A program made the position numbers and the translations under genes. From Salinibacillus xinjiangensis (GTDB lineage: Bacteria; Bacillota; Bacilli; Bacillales; Alkalibacillaceae), in the NCBI RefSeq assembly GCF_009649735.1, contig NZ_WJNH01000001.1, positions 186,001 to 250,000 on the forward strand: a stretch of 64,000 bases of DNA, read 5' to 3'. Positions 16,995 through 26,400 of this stretch are shown one piece after another (positions within the stretch are counted from its first letter, which is position 1; each line of letters opens with the position of its first letter). The notes beneath the pieces were generated by a model. That model did not search any database and had not been told where the DNA came from. It was given only the letters and a program-made list of their open reading frames with translations.

Positions 16995-18125
16995 TTAAAG
17001 CCTTTCAATGATTGTTGCTGTCGCCATCCCACCTCCGCAACACATGACCTGCAAACCAAACCGTTTATCCATATCCTCCAATTCATGAAGTAATGTTGTC
17101 ATTATACGGGCACCGCTTGCACCAGTTGGGTGTCCTAAAGCAATCGCCCCACCTCGTGGATTTACTTTTTCTATGTTAGGTTTATATTCTTTCATCCATG
17201 CCAGAACAACAGAAGCAAAGGCTTCATTACATTCGAATACGTCGATATCTTCTACTTTTAAACCAGCTTTATCTAAAATTTGTTTTGTTAAAGGAATTGG
17301 TCCTTCTAGCATTAAAGTGGGATCCGAACCTATTACCCCTCTTGCAATAATACGAGCACGTGGTTTTAAATTTAATTCTTCTGCTTTTTCTCTAGACATA
17401 ATAATTACTCCAGCAGCACCATCACTAATTTGACTAGAATTTCCTGCTGTTATTAATCCATCATTAGAAAAAGCAGACTTCAAAGAGCCTAGTTTCTCTA
17501 AGCTAGTGTTAGGGCGAATTCCTTCGTCATCAGATACTGATTCTCCTTCTAATTCTATTGGTAAAGTTTCTCGTTTAAAATCTCCATTTTCCCTTGCTCG
17601 ACTAGCAAGTTGATGACTCCTAAGAGCTAACTCATCCATTTCTTGTCTAGATATCTCCCATTTCGTTGCAATTCTTTCAGCAGAAATACCTTGAGAAATG
17701 ATTTCATACCTATCTGTTAATTCAGATGGAGATTCTACTCTGTCTTCCCCTATTGGTACCCTTGTCATATTTTCAATACCCGCAGCAATTACAACATCAT
17801 AGTCTCCCGCAATGACACCCTGTGCAGCTTGGTTAATTGCTTCTTGCGATGAGCCGCATTTTCGATTTAACGTCATTGCAGCAACTTCTTTTGGAAGACC
17901 TGCCATTAGAGCAGAAATTCTTGCAATATTGTTTCCTTGTTCAGCCGTTTGGGTTACACACCCCACTAGGAGATCTTTTATTTCCATCGGGTCAAAATCT
18001 ACATTTTCTACTAATCCTTTAAGTAGAGAACTAAGCATATGTTCAGGGCGAGTATTTACATACATACCTTTTCTCTTTCCAGTAGGAAGACGTTTTGCTT
18101 CCACAATAACAGCCTCTCTTCCCAT
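16995..18125 (-). CDS. Thiolase (acetyl-CoA C-acyltransferase)
   Basis: 376 residues, slightly short for thiolase II. All catalytic elements are present: nucleophilic Cys in NRKCGSSQEAI (about 84), CNEAFA, the His in GGAIALGHPTGASGAR, and the second Cys in MCCGGGMATA near the C-terminus. It should thiolyse a 3-ketoacyl-CoA at the end of beta-oxidation. Start ATG is behind AAAAGGGGAG. It follows a 3-hydroxyacyl-CoA dehydrogenase by about 50 bases and forms one of two beta-oxidation sets in block A. Confidence 0.94.
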   Translation of the reverse strand: MGREAVIVEAKRLPTGKRKGMYVNTRPEHMLSSLLKGLVENVDFDPMEIKDLLVGCVTQTAEQGNNIARISALMAGLPKEVAAMTLNRKCGSSQEAINQAAQGVIAGDYDVVIAAGIENMTRVPIGEDRVESPSELTDRYEIISQGISAERIATKWEISRQEMDELALRSHQLASRARENGDFKRETLPIELEGESVSDDEGIRPNTSLEKLGSLKSAFSNDGLITAGNSSQISDGAAGVIIMSREKAEELNLKPRARIIARGVIGSDPTLMLEGPIPLTKQILDKAGLKVEDIDVFECNEAFASVVLAWMKEYKPNIEKVNPRGGAIALGHPTGASGARIMTTLLHELEDMDKRFGLQVMCCGGGMATATIIERL

Positions 18126-18174
18126 GACTATCTCCCCTTTTTAAGTCTTAATATTCTGAATTTATTATTTATAA

Positions 18175-19020
18175 TTAATAATTATAAAATCCTTTTCCAT
18201 TCTTTTTACCGTAATAACCTAATGCCACCATCTGTTTTAAATATGTTGGAGCTTTAAACCGGTCACCAAATGTATCTTCCATAGCAGATAATGCCTTTAA
18301 CCCGGTATCTAAGCCGGCCAAATCTGCTAATTGAAAAGGGCCTAATGGGTGTTTAAATGCTAATCTCATGGCCTTATCAACATCTTCAATTGTAGCCACT
18401 CCTTCTTCGACTAATCGAAAGGCTTCTGATCGTTGAGCCAATAATAATCTAGTTGTAATAAATCCTTGTGTATCTTTTTGACATACGACAGTATCTTTAC
18501 CAATAGATTGGCAGAATGATTCTACTTTTTGCAATGTATCTTCTGATGTTTCAAGCCCTTTTATAATTTCTACTAGTTTCATTACAACTGCTGGATTAAA
18601 GAAGTGTGTACCTATCATTTTATCTCTGCGACTCACCTTAGCCCCAATCAACGTTACACTTAATTGTGATGTATTTGTGGCTAAAATCGTTTCCGAGGAA
18701 CAGAATTCATCTAGTTGTTCAAACAAATCCTGTTTTAATGATAGTTCTTCGGGAATCGCTTCAATTACTAAATCCGCATATTTAACACTTTCTTTTAAAT
18801 CTGTTTCCAACTGAATCCTGTATAATGCTTCTCTTTTCTGACTTTCAGTAATTTTTTCTGATTTAATCATGCGATCTAAACTAATTTCAATGCTATTTTT
18901 CCCTTTTTCTAGTAGTTCATTATTCATGTCCCTAAGAACTACATTATACCCGGCTAGTGCTGCTAATTGTGCAATACCATGTCCCATTATTCCAGCACCA
19001 ATGACAGAAATATTTTTCAT
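18175..19020 (-). CDS. 3-hydroxyacyl-CoA dehydrogenase (3-hydroxybutyryl-CoA type)
   Basis: About 281 residues, the usual length of the monofunctional enzyme. NAD-binding GAGIMGHGIAQLAALAGY lies at the start. The catalytic His is in GTHFFNPAVVMKLVE and the C-terminal domain begins at HPLGPFQLADLAGLD. The ATG at 19020 is preferred over TTG at 19026 because of better spacing from AGGGG. It oxidises L-3-hydroxyacyl-CoA to the 3-keto form. A paralog lies at 26.4 kb, paired with the other hydratase and thiolase. Confidence 0.94.
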   Translation of the reverse strand: MKNISVIGAGIMGHGIAQLAALAGYNVVLRDMNNELLEKGKNSIEISLDRMIKSEKITESQKREALYRIQLETDLKESVKYADLVIEAIPEELSLKQDLFEQLDEFCSSETILATNTSQLSVTLIGAKVSRRDKMIGTHFFNPAVVMKLVEIIKGLETSEDTLQKVESFCQSIGKDTVVCQKDTQGFITTRLLLAQRSEAFRLVEEGVATIEDVDKAMRLAFKHPLGPFQLADLAGLDTGLKALSAMEDTFGDRFKAPTYLKQMVALGYYGKKNGKGFYNY

Positions 19021-19039
19021 TTTCAATCGCCCCTAACTA

Positions 19040-20581
19040 TTAATGGTGAGTTAAATAAGTAGTTTTTAAATTTTGCTTTTGAATTTTCCCGGTAGTGTTA
19101 CGGGGTAATTCATTCACTTTAATTATCTCTTTGGGAAGCTTAAATTTAGCAAGACGATTAGCTAACCAACTTTTCAGTTCTTCAGTGGATACCGATTGGT
19201 CAGACACAATAAATGCGACCGGAACTTCTCCCCATTTTTCATCTGCCATTCCAGTTACAGCTACTTCTTTTATTCCTTCGAAGTCCTCAATAACTTTTTC
19301 AATTTCCCTTGGATATATATTAATGCCACCAGAAATTAACATATCTTTTTTTCTATCTACTATATAAATGTATCCTTCGTCATCCTTCATACCTATATCA
19401 CCTGTGTACAACCAACCATTTATTATGGTTTCCTCCGTTGCCTTTGGATTTTTCCAATACCCTTTCATAATATTTTGCCCTTTAGCAATTATTTCTCCTG
19501 ATTCACCTGGTTTTACTTCTTCGCCATCCTCATTCACTATTTTTATATCAATACCTAATAATTGCTTCCCAACAGAGTATAAGGTGTTTTCATATTTTGG
19601 ATTCGTTAATGCTAAACGATGATCGCTGGGTTTCAGTCCTGTTAACATTGGACTTGCTTCTGTTAGTCCATAGCCATTCCAAAAGTTGCATTGAAATAAA
19701 TCCATCGCTTCTTGTAGAAGAGGAAGTGGCATTGGGGATGCTCCATATGTAATCATATCTAAATGTTCCATCATATTCTTATTAAATTTATTGTTTTCAA
19801 TTAGTTTAGAAATCATGGTTGGTACAAGTAAAGCATGGGTCACTTTATGTTTATCCATTACTTGAAGTACTTGCTCTGGATTAAACTTTTTTAATATGAT
19901 ATGAGTAGCGCCAGCAAATGAAAGACTAAATACCCTAGAACCCGCTGACATATGGCACATTGGTGCTACATTTAAAAATCGATCAAAATGACGAATATTC
20001 CCCTCCGCTACCGAGGTCCAAGAATTCGCCATAATGTTGCCGTTGGATATCATAACACCTTTAGGACGACCTGTTGTACCGGAAGTATAAAATTGTAATA
20101 CAATATCATCTTTAGTTAATGGTTTTTCTATAAAATCAGCTGACGATTCATTCATAGCTTCTTTATATGAAATAGCACCTTGAGTACCATCAGTATCTAA
20201 CACAACTCCAAAGTTAATTCTTGTTTTTTGTGTTATTTCCTCCAAATATCCCTTATAGTCAGAATCAATAAATATTAATTTTGCTTCTGCATCTTCAAGT
20301 AAGTCACATATTTCTGTCAGAGTTAAACGATAATTGATGGGAACACCTACAATGCCTGTATAGGCTGTAGCATAATATAACTCTGGAATATAGCCACTAT
20401 TCTTTGAAAGAACGGCGAAGCGATCACCTCTTGTTAAATGGAATTTATCCGTTAAAAGATTTGCAGTTCGTTTTACCCTCGAATACAATTCCTGATATGA
20501 AAGGTTTTGTTCATCGGAAATAATTGCAGTTTTATGCGGGTTAACTTTCACATGGTGAGTCAATATATCTTTTACAATCAT
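19040..20581 (-). CDS. AMP-forming acyl-CoA synthetase/ligase
   Basis: 513 residues. Motifs are FYTSGTTGRPKGVMISNGN (ATP loop), NGYGLTEASPM (A5), GWLYTGDIGMKDDEGYIYIV (A7), KKDMLISGGINIYPREIEKV (A8) and the C-terminal RNTTGKIQKQNLK with the catalytic Lys. This is the long/medium-chain acyl-CoA ligase group, distinct from the ligase at 12.4 kb. In the operon it lies between enoyl-CoA hydratase and 3-hydroxyacyl-CoA dehydrogenase. An equivalent of LvaE, which activates levulinate in Pseudomonas, is one possibility, given the kinase/dehydrogenase pair upstream. Confidence 0.93.
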   Translation of the reverse strand: MIVKDILTHHVKVNPHKTAIISDEQNLSYQELYSRVKRTANLLTDKFHLTRGDRFAVLSKNSGYIPELYYATAYTGIVGVPINYRLTLTEICDLLEDAEAKLIFIDSDYKGYLEEITQKTRINFGVVLDTDGTQGAISYKEAMNESSADFIEKPLTKDDIVLQFYTSGTTGRPKGVMISNGNIMANSWTSVAEGNIRHFDRFLNVAPMCHMSAGSRVFSLSFAGATHIILKKFNPEQVLQVMDKHKVTHALLVPTMISKLIENNKFNKNMMEHLDMITYGASPMPLPLLQEAMDLFQCNFWNGYGLTEASPMLTGLKPSDHRLALTNPKYENTLYSVGKQLLGIDIKIVNEDGEEVKPGESGEIIAKGQNIMKGYWKNPKATEETIINGWLYTGDIGMKDDEGYIYIVDRKKDMLISGGINIYPREIEKVIEDFEGIKEVAVTGMADEKWGEVPVAFIVSDQSVSTEELKSWLANRLAKFKLPKEIIKVNELPRNTTGKIQKQNLKTTYLTHH

Positions 20582-20621
20582 GCTTGCACCTCCTATTTAT
20601 CAAAGTAAAACTATTAAACTT

Positions 20622-21395
20622 CTATTCACCTTTGAAATTGGGAGGTCGCTTTTCTAAAAAAGCATGAACTCCCTCGTTTTTATCTTTTGTAGCACATAAT
20701 TTTGAAAATAGCTCAGCTTCTTTATCAAAACCTTGTTCTTTATTAGCACTTAATCCTTCATTGATGGCAATTTTACTGTACTGTATGGCTAAAGGTGCCT
20801 TTTGCGTTACCTTTACCGCCATTTTCTCCGCTTCATTTATTAAATCCTCTTGCTCAACCACTTTTTGAACTATTCCTAACTGGAGTGCCTCATCAGCTTT
20901 AATCACTTTACCTGTATATATCAACAGTTTGGCCATTCCTGGAGAAATAATATTCGTTAACCTTTGGGTCCCTCCACCACCAGGAATAACCCCAATCCCA
21001 ACCTCTGGTAAACCGAATCTAGCCTCTTTTACCGCTATACAAATATCACAACACATGACAACTTCAAAACCCCCACCTAAAGCAGGTGCATTAACCGCAG
21101 CTATAATAGGGATTGGGTAATTCTCTATATACGAAAATAGTTTTTTACTTCGGAATACTCGTTTTCTTCCGCTATTTTCATCAAGCTTTCCTAACTCCTT
21201 TATATCAGCACCAGCAACAAATGTTTTATTACCTGTACCGGTTAAAATAATTGCCTTATTATTCTTTTTTAATGATTCTAATACAGTCAGCAACTCTTCT
21301 TTGACTTCATCACTTAATGCATTGACTGGAGGATTATCTATTTGAACAATTGCAAAATCCTTCTTTTGCTGTACTCGATGATACGAGAATTTCAT
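20622..21395 (-). CDS. Enoyl-CoA hydratase/isomerase family protein
   Basis: 257 residues of the crotonase fold. Oxyanion-hole segments are FVAGADIKEL and PALGGGFEVVMCCD. The first catalytic Glu is present in FGLPEVGIG. The second Glu of authentic hydratases (rat Glu164) aligns with a non-acidic residue in MAKLLIYTG, so isomerase or another crotonase reaction should be kept open. Ribosome binding site AGGAGGG. Located between the DUF35 gene and the acyl-CoA ligase. Confidence 0.92.
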   Translation of the reverse strand: MKFSYHRVQQKKDFAIVQIDNPPVNALSDEVKEELLTVLESLKKNNKAIILTGTGNKTFVAGADIKELGKLDENSGRKRVFRSKKLFSYIENYPIPIIAAVNAPALGGGFEVVMCCDICIAVKEARFGLPEVGIGVIPGGGGTQRLTNIISPGMAKLLIYTGKVIKADEALQLGIVQKVVEQEDLINEAEKMAVKVTQKAPLAIQYSKIAINEGLSANKEQGFDKEAELFSKLCATKDKNEGVHAFLEKRPPNFKGE

Positions 21396-21463
21396 TCCTC
21401 TTCCCTCCTATTAAAAAGCGAAAACTAAATTTGTTATTAAAATTAATATCAGAGAGTTGATTT

Positions 21464-21868
21464 TTAAATTAATTCAAATTTGGGGATCAACATTCCTTCT
21501 TGATCTTTAAAGACAACTCTAACATCCATGTCACAATCAACTTCCTCAACATCACAGTTGATAATATTAGACATTATTCGAACTCCTTCTTTTAATTCAA
21601 TTAAAGCTACTACGTAAGGTACATCCGCTTTAAATGAAGGATGAGCAGCACGCCTTGCGATTGTATATGAATAAACTTTACCTTTTCCACATGCTTCCAC
21701 CCACTGCAGGTCATCAGACATACAATTTGGACAAACATATCTTGGGTAAAAGATGTGGTTATCACATTCTTTACACTTTTGAATAACTAGTTTTTCCTCC
21801 TGGCATCCTTCCCAAAAAGGTCCTGAGTCACCATCTGCTATTGGGGTTGGTTTCGTTATTTGATCCAT
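21464..21868 (-). CDS. Zn-ribbon OB-fold protein (DUF35), partner of the thiolase-like protein
   Basis: About 134 residues. The N-terminal rubredoxin-like Zn ribbon has two Cys pairs, in QKCKECDNH and YVCPNCMSD; the OB-fold follows from about 55 onward (GKGKVYSYTIARRAAHPSF). The ATG at 21868 is chosen because AGGGAGGG lies 7 bases upstream; the earlier ATG at 21892 would start inside the previous gene. DUF35 proteins bind thiolase-fold partners such as the Ltp2 aldolase or HMG-CoA synthase-like enzymes. The adjoining upstream gene is exactly such a thiolase-fold protein, so the pair should form a complex. Confidence 0.9.
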   Translation of the reverse strand: MDQITKPTPIADGDSGPFWEGCQEEKLVIQKCKECDNHIFYPRYVCPNCMSDDLQWVEACGKGKVYSYTIARRAAHPSFKADVPYVVALIELKEGVRIMSNIINCDVEEVDCDMDVRVVFKDQEGMLIPKFELI

Positions 21869-21870
21869 TT

Positions 21871-23040
21871 TTATTCCCTCCCTAATATACATACAGATGC
21901 AGTTGATAATGTTCCACCTGTACCATTTACTAACGCTAGTTTGGCATCTTCCACTTGTCTATCTCCACATTCTCCACGAAGCTGGCGTACGGCTTCAATT
22001 AACAAATGTATCCCATACATTCCAGGATGGGCATGGGAAAGTCCACCTCCATTGGTATTTAGCGGAAAACCCCCACCTGGTGCTGTCCGTTGATTCGCAA
22101 CGAAATCGCCTCCCTCACCAGGACGACAAAATCCTAAAGCTTCAATCGTTAGTAATGCTGTGATAGTAAATGAATCATAAACTTCCACTACATCAATATC
22201 ATCATGAGTAACACCCGCCATTTCAAAGGCAACCTTTGCTGCATTCTTTGCGGCTGTAAGGCTTGTTAAATCAGGCATTCCTTGAATGGACCAGTGTGAG
22301 TGTGACTCTCCTTGACCTAGCAACCATATTGGTTGTGTCTTACAATCTTTTGCTCGTTCTGGGGATACGAGGACAATTGCACCAGCTCCATCTGTCACAA
22401 GGCAACAATCTAAAAGATGTAGCGGATCACTTATCATTTGCGAATTTAACACGTCATCAATTGTCAATGGATCACGTTTTGTAGCCTGAGGATTTAACTG
22501 TGCCCATTTTCTCGTCGCCACAGCAATTTCCGCTAAATGTTCAGAGGTAGTTCCATACTGATGCATGTGCCTTCTAGCAGCCATAGCATAACCTCCAACT
22601 GGGTTAGGTAATCCAAAAGGGGTTTCAAATTGACCAGTTAGTTCAGGTGGCTTTACTGGTAGCCGTTTTTCATCAGAACGTTGCGTGCTCCCATAAACTA
22701 CTAAGGCTACTTCACACAAACCAGATTGAATAGCCGCTGCTGCATGACCGACATGAGCTTCAAAAGATGAGCCACCAATCTGAGTAGAGTCAGAATACTT
22801 AGGCTGTATACCTAAATATTCCCCCATTACCGCAGACGGAAATTGTCCTACACCTGGTAATCCCCACAAACCTGCGGTAAATAGGCCGTCTACTTCCTGT
22901 TTACTGATACCGGCCTCATCTAGTGCCTTTTTTGCCGATTCAGCCTGTATTTGAAATACCGATTTTCCTCCTATTACTTTTCCTCTTTCCAATTCAACAT
23001 CACCAATACCAACAATTGCGGCAGCATGTTTAATCGACAT
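21871..23040 (-). CDS. Thiolase-fold SCP2/Ltp2-like protein without the nucleophilic Cys
   Basis: 389 residues of the SCP2-thiolase / lipid-transfer-protein family. The position of the Claisen nucleophile reads GGSS (about 89-92): there is no Cys. A Tyr sits in VYDSFT (about 288) and another at about 342 after NGGGLSHAHPG. In the steroid side-chain aldolase Ltp2, which also pairs with a DUF35 protein, two Tyr residues were proposed to catalyse retro-aldol cleavage. By analogy this pair may cleave a 3-hydroxyacyl-CoA rather than thiolyse a 3-ketoacyl-CoA. The DUF35 gene begins 2 bases downstream. Confidence 0.9.
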   Translation of the reverse strand: MSIKHAAAIVGIGDVELERGKVIGGKSVFQIQAESAKKALDEAGISKQEVDGLFTAGLWGLPGVGQFPSAVMGEYLGIQPKYSDSTQIGGSSFEAHVGHAAAAIQSGLCEVALVVYGSTQRSDEKRLPVKPPELTGQFETPFGLPNPVGGYAMAARRHMHQYGTTSEHLAEIAVATRKWAQLNPQATKRDPLTIDDVLNSQMISDPLHLLDCCLVTDGAGAIVLVSPERAKDCKTQPIWLLGQGESHSHWSIQGMPDLTSLTAAKNAAKVAFEMAGVTHDDIDVVEVYDSFTITALLTIEALGFCRPGEGGDFVANQRTAPGGGFPLNTNGGGLSHAHPGMYGIHLLIEAVRQLRGECGDRQVEDAKLALVNGTGGTLSTASVCILGRE

Positions 23041-23165
23041 CTTTTTGTTCCTCCTCTTACTATAAACTGTTAGAAACTTAGAATCTCTTCAATTTTTTTA
23101 GCAATGGAAACATATTAAATGAACATTCTAGTTTAATTTAGTAGATTTACTTTTTTACTTTTTCC

Positions 23166-23927
23166 TTATTCAACAGTTTTACCCCCATCTACAAATAAGG
23201 TTTGACCCGTAATATAATTTGAGGCATCTGCTGCTAGATATAACGCCATTGAAGCAATGTCCTTCGGGTGTCCCAAACGCCTTTGCGGAATCATTTTTAT
23301 CATTCTATCTAATACTTCTGGATCTGCTATATCATCTTTATTTATATCTGTAGAAATCAATCCTGGTGCAATAGAATTAACATGAATATTATACCTTGCC
23401 CACTCATTGGAAAGGGATCTAGTAAGATGGATAACAGCTGCTTTACTAGCAGCATATGGTGCAATATTTCGGTATGCACGGGATCCACCGGCTGACGAAA
23501 TATTTATTATTTTTCCGCTCTTTTGTGAAATCATAATTTTTGCTGCTTGTTGACTAGAGAAGAACAATCCTTTTAAATTTACATCAAAAATATAATCCCA
23601 TTCTGCTTCCGTTACATTGATAGCTTTATTTGTAGAATTAGTACCTGCATTATTAACCAAAATATCTACCTTTCCACACACATCTGTACATAAATTAAAA
23701 ATAGATTCAATATCTTCTTGTTTTGCTACATCCGCACTAATAGGAACACCCTTTTGTCCCATTTGATTAACTTCTTGGGCTACCTCATCACATTTTGTTT
23801 TATTTCGTCCAACAATTACTACATCGGCCCCATGCTCGGCAAAATCTAAAACAATTTGTCGTCCTATTCCTCTGCTACCACCAGTAACTACAGCAACCTT
23901 CCCGCTCAAATCTAATAATCTATCCAT
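23166..23927 (-). CDS. SDR-family oxidoreductase (FabG-like)
   Basis: 253 residues. The NADP-type glycine motif TGGSRGIGRQ is at about 16-25, with NNAG present. The catalytic Ser is in NISSAGG and Tyr/Lys in PYAASKAAV, so it should be active. The C-terminus FVDGGKTVE is standard. Its position directly after the ACAD10/11-like kinase and dehydrogenase recalls LvaD in the Pseudomonas levulinate operon, which reduces levulinyl-CoA to 4-hydroxyvaleryl-CoA; a 4-keto-acyl-CoA reductase role is therefore attractive but inferred. It could equally reduce a 3-ketoacyl intermediate. Confidence 0.91.
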   Translation of the reverse strand: MDRLLDLSGKVAVVTGGSRGIGRQIVLDFAEHGADVVIVGRNKTKCDEVAQEVNQMGQKGVPISADVAKQEDIESIFNLCTDVCGKVDILVNNAGTNSTNKAINVTEAEWDYIFDVNLKGLFFSSQQAAKIMISQKSGKIINISSAGGSRAYRNIAPYAASKAAVIHLTRSLSNEWARYNIHVNSIAPGLISTDINKDDIADPEVLDRMIKMIPQRRLGHPKDIASMALYLAADASNYITGQTLFVDGGKTVE

Positions 23928-24004
23928 AATGAATACCCCTTTACTTTAGAAATGAAAATTATAATCCTAATTTATGTGTTTTAGACTCATATCGATGTCA
24001 ATAA

Positions 24005-25213
24005 TCAGGAATATTTTTTTAGTTCTAGCTTGGCAACCGTTTTTTTATGCACCTCATCTGGTCCATCTGATATTCTTGTCGTTCTAGCCTTTGCCCAAAG
24101 CTTTGCAAGTGGAAATGTATCACTTACACCACCGCCACCATGTACTTGGATTGCTCGATCAATTACTTTTACTGCCATGGAAGGTGCAACCACTTTAATC
24201 ATCGCAATTTCAGCACGAGCTTCTTTATTTCCAACTGTATCCATCATATAGGCAGTTTTATGAGTTAGTAATCTTGCTTGATCAATTTCCACCCTAGATT
24301 GGGCAATCCAATTTCTTATAACCCCTTGATCAATGAGCGATTTCCCAAAAGTTTCTCGCACTTTTGCTCGTTTGATTAAATATTCCAAGGATCGTTCTGC
24401 CATTCCAATTAACCGCATGCAATGGTGGATACGTCCAGGGCCAAGTCTACCTTGAGCTATCGCAAACCCTTTTCCTTCTTCCCACAAAATATTTGACGCA
24501 GGTACACGTACATTATCAAAGATTACCTCACTGTGACCATGTGGGGCATCATCATAACCAAAAACCGACAAATTTTGTACTACTTTAATTCCTGGTGTGT
24601 CTTTCGGAACAAGTATCATTGACTGTTGCTCATGTTTAGGGGCAGTAGTATCCGTCTTTCCCATTACAATTAAAATTTCGCAATTTTCATAAGCTATTCC
24701 CGATGACCACCATTTACGACCATTAATAACATAAGAATCTCCATCCCTTTTAATACTCGTTTGAATATTAGTAGCATCAGAAGAAGCAACGTCTGGTTCT
24801 GTCATACAAAAGGTTGAACGAATTTCACCCTCTAATAATGGCTTCAACCACTTTTCTTTTTGTTCTTTAGTTCCAAATTTATCCAATATTTCCATATTTC
24901 CTGTATCGGGAGCAGCACAGTTAAACACTTCAGGAGCCATTAACGATCGACCCATAATTTCACACAAAGGCGCAAACTCAAAATTTGTTAGTCCAGCACC
25001 ATGTTCACTATCTGGCAAAAACAAGTTCCAAAGTCCCTTTGCTTTCGCTATCGTTTTTAATTCCTTCAAGATAGGAGTTTCTTGCCAACGGTTATCATTG
25101 CTATTTAACTGTTCCTCAAATAATTTTTCATATGGATAAATATATTCTTCCATGAATTCCGTGATTTCTTTTTCTAATTGTTTGACTTTATTTGTTTTTT
25201 CATAGATCAACAT
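24005..25213 (-). CDS. Acyl-CoA dehydrogenase, ACAD10/ACAD11 (LvaC-like) type
   Basis: About 402 residues from ATG 25213 (the ATG at 25219 is too close to AGGGGGA). FAD/substrate segment [25 protein letters not shown] and [19 protein letters not shown] are typical of the ACAD10/11 group. The C-terminal [20 protein letters not shown] and [12 protein letters not shown] are near-diagnostic for that clade. The partner kinase gene lies 9 bases upstream. In mammals (fused kinase-dehydrogenase ACAD10/11) and Pseudomonas (LvaA/LvaC) the kinase phosphorylates a 4-hydroxyacyl-CoA and the dehydrogenase eliminates phosphate to give an enoyl-CoA. Here the two parts are separate genes. Confidence 0.93.
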   Translation of the reverse strand: MLIYEKTNKVKQLEKEITEFMEEYIYPYEKLFEEQLNSNDNRWQETPILKELKTIAKAKGLWNLFLPDSEHGAGLTNFEFAPLCEIMGRSLMAPEVFNCAAPDTGNMEILDKFGTKEQKEKWLKPLLEGEIRSTFCMTEPDVASSDATNIQTSIKRDGDSYVINGRKWWSSGIAYENCEILIVMGKTDTTAPKHEQQSMILVPKDTPGIKVVQNLSVFGYDDAPHGHSEVIFDNVRVPASNILWEEGKGFAIAQGRLGPGRIHHCMRLIGMAERSLEYLIKRAKVRETFGKSLIDQGVIRNWIAQSRVEIDQARLLTHKTAYMMDTVGNKEARAEIAMIKVVAPSMAVKVIDRAIQVHGGGGVSDTFPLAKLWAKARTTRISDGPDEVHKKTVAKLELKKYS

Positions 25214-25228
25214 GTTCATTCCCCCTGC

Positions 25229-26284
25229 TCAAATTCTTTTATTTTGAATTAAACGATCAGAATATATAATTAAATTTCGTACACTTTGCTTAAATCTAGC
25301 AAAGCGTGGATCATTTGTTGTACCACTTTTATAACGATAATAAATTTGTTGTTGCGTTACTGCGATTTTGAAATAAGCTAACACAAGATAAAACAGGAAA
25401 GATGATATGTCTCTTCCAGTTTTACTTACGTACATTTGTAAAAATTCCTCGCGGGTAATAAATCCGGGTTGTGCGGTTGTAATTTCTAAGCTCTCTTTTA
25501 ATAACTCTGAATCATCTTCTTCCACCCAGTAACTTAATGTAGAACCTAAATCAAATAAGGGGTCTCCTATTGTGGTCATTTCCCAATCAACAATTCCATT
25601 TAAATGCTTTAAACTATCATCTACTAGTGCATTATTAAGCTTAAAATCATTATGAATTAATGTCGCTTTCTGTTCCTTTGGAATATTATTTTTCAACCAC
25701 TTTGTTACATTGTCTAAAACACCAATATCTTCTGTTTTGTATTTATTAAATCTACTAATCCAATTATTTAACCGTCTTTCTAAAAAACCTTTTGGGAACC
25801 CGAGCTTTTCCAGTCCTACCTGTTTGTAATCTACATTATGTAGTTCTACAATCGCATCTACCATTAAAGTGGAAATATGACGTTTTTGTTCTTTAGTCAT
25901 ATTCTTTTGAATGATTAATTCATCATCGATTGTATGACCTTTAATTCGCTCCATTATATAAAAAGGACAATTTAAAACGCTTTTATCATTACATAAAATA
26001 TATGGTTTAGGTGCTAGAGGGAACACAGTGTGTAGCTTCTTTAATAAATCATGCTCACGATTCATATCATGCGCTTTAGGTGGTAAAGGTCCATTAGGAG
26101 GCCGTCTTAAAACACCTTCCCATTCTCCCATTTTTATGAAGTAGGTTAAATTAGATTTACCTGAGGGAAATTGTTTCACTTCAAACTTGTCATCCTTAAC
26201 ATTTTCAAAATTCGATAAAATAAATGCTTTAATGATTTCTCGGTCTAATTCTTCCCCATCCCTTACCTGTATATATTTATTCAT
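25229..26284 (-). CDS. Phosphotransferase-family kinase, ACAD10/11 N-terminal (LvaA-like) type
   Basis: 351 residues of the aminoglycoside-phosphotransferase fold. N-terminal GKSNLTYFI and VLRRPPNGPLPPKAHDMNRE, then SVLNCPFYIMERIKGHTID, match the kinase domain of ACAD10/ACAD11. The catalytic loop is HNDFKLNN (211-218) and the metal-binding motif DWE (233-235) with GDPLFDLG behind it. All kinase residues are kept. It should phosphorylate the 4-hydroxyl of an acyl-CoA for its dehydrogenase partner. Strong AAGGAGGGAGG ribosome binding site. The small third component LvaB of Pseudomonas was not found between the two genes. Confidence 0.92.
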   Translation of the reverse strand: MNKYIQVRDGEELDREIIKAFILSNFENVKDDKFEVKQFPSGKSNLTYFIKMGEWEGVLRRPPNGPLPPKAHDMNREHDLLKKLHTVFPLAPKPYILCNDKSVLNCPFYIMERIKGHTIDDELIIQKNMTKEQKRHISTLMVDAIVELHNVDYKQVGLEKLGFPKGFLERRLNNWISRFNKYKTEDIGVLDNVTKWLKNNIPKEQKATLIHNDFKLNNALVDDSLKHLNGIVDWEMTTIGDPLFDLGSTLSYWVEEDDSELLKESLEITTAQPGFITREEFLQMYVSKTGRDISSFLFYLVLAYFKIAVTQQQIYYRYKSGTTNDPRFARFKQSVRNLIIYSDRLIQNKRI

Positions 26285-26336
26285 TGAATTCCTCCCTCCT
26301 TTTCTCTACAGAAGAAAAATAAATATGAGCTTATCT

Positions 26337-26343
26337 TCACTTT
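26337..26343 (-). promoter_or_regulatory. Operator half-site upstream of the kinase gene
   Basis: On the minus strand AAAGTGA appears once, about 55 bases before the kinase start, beyond a possible promoter (TTGTAA, then TAAAAT with 17-base spacing). The second arm is degenerate (TCATATT further on). It may be a weak version of the palindrome at 2847, 10402 and 31044. Evidence is thin. Confidence 0.25.
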
Positions 26344-26400
26344 TATTTTATACGAATTTTTAGAATTTTACAACACTATTTTTCTAAAGGGGTTAAGTTT

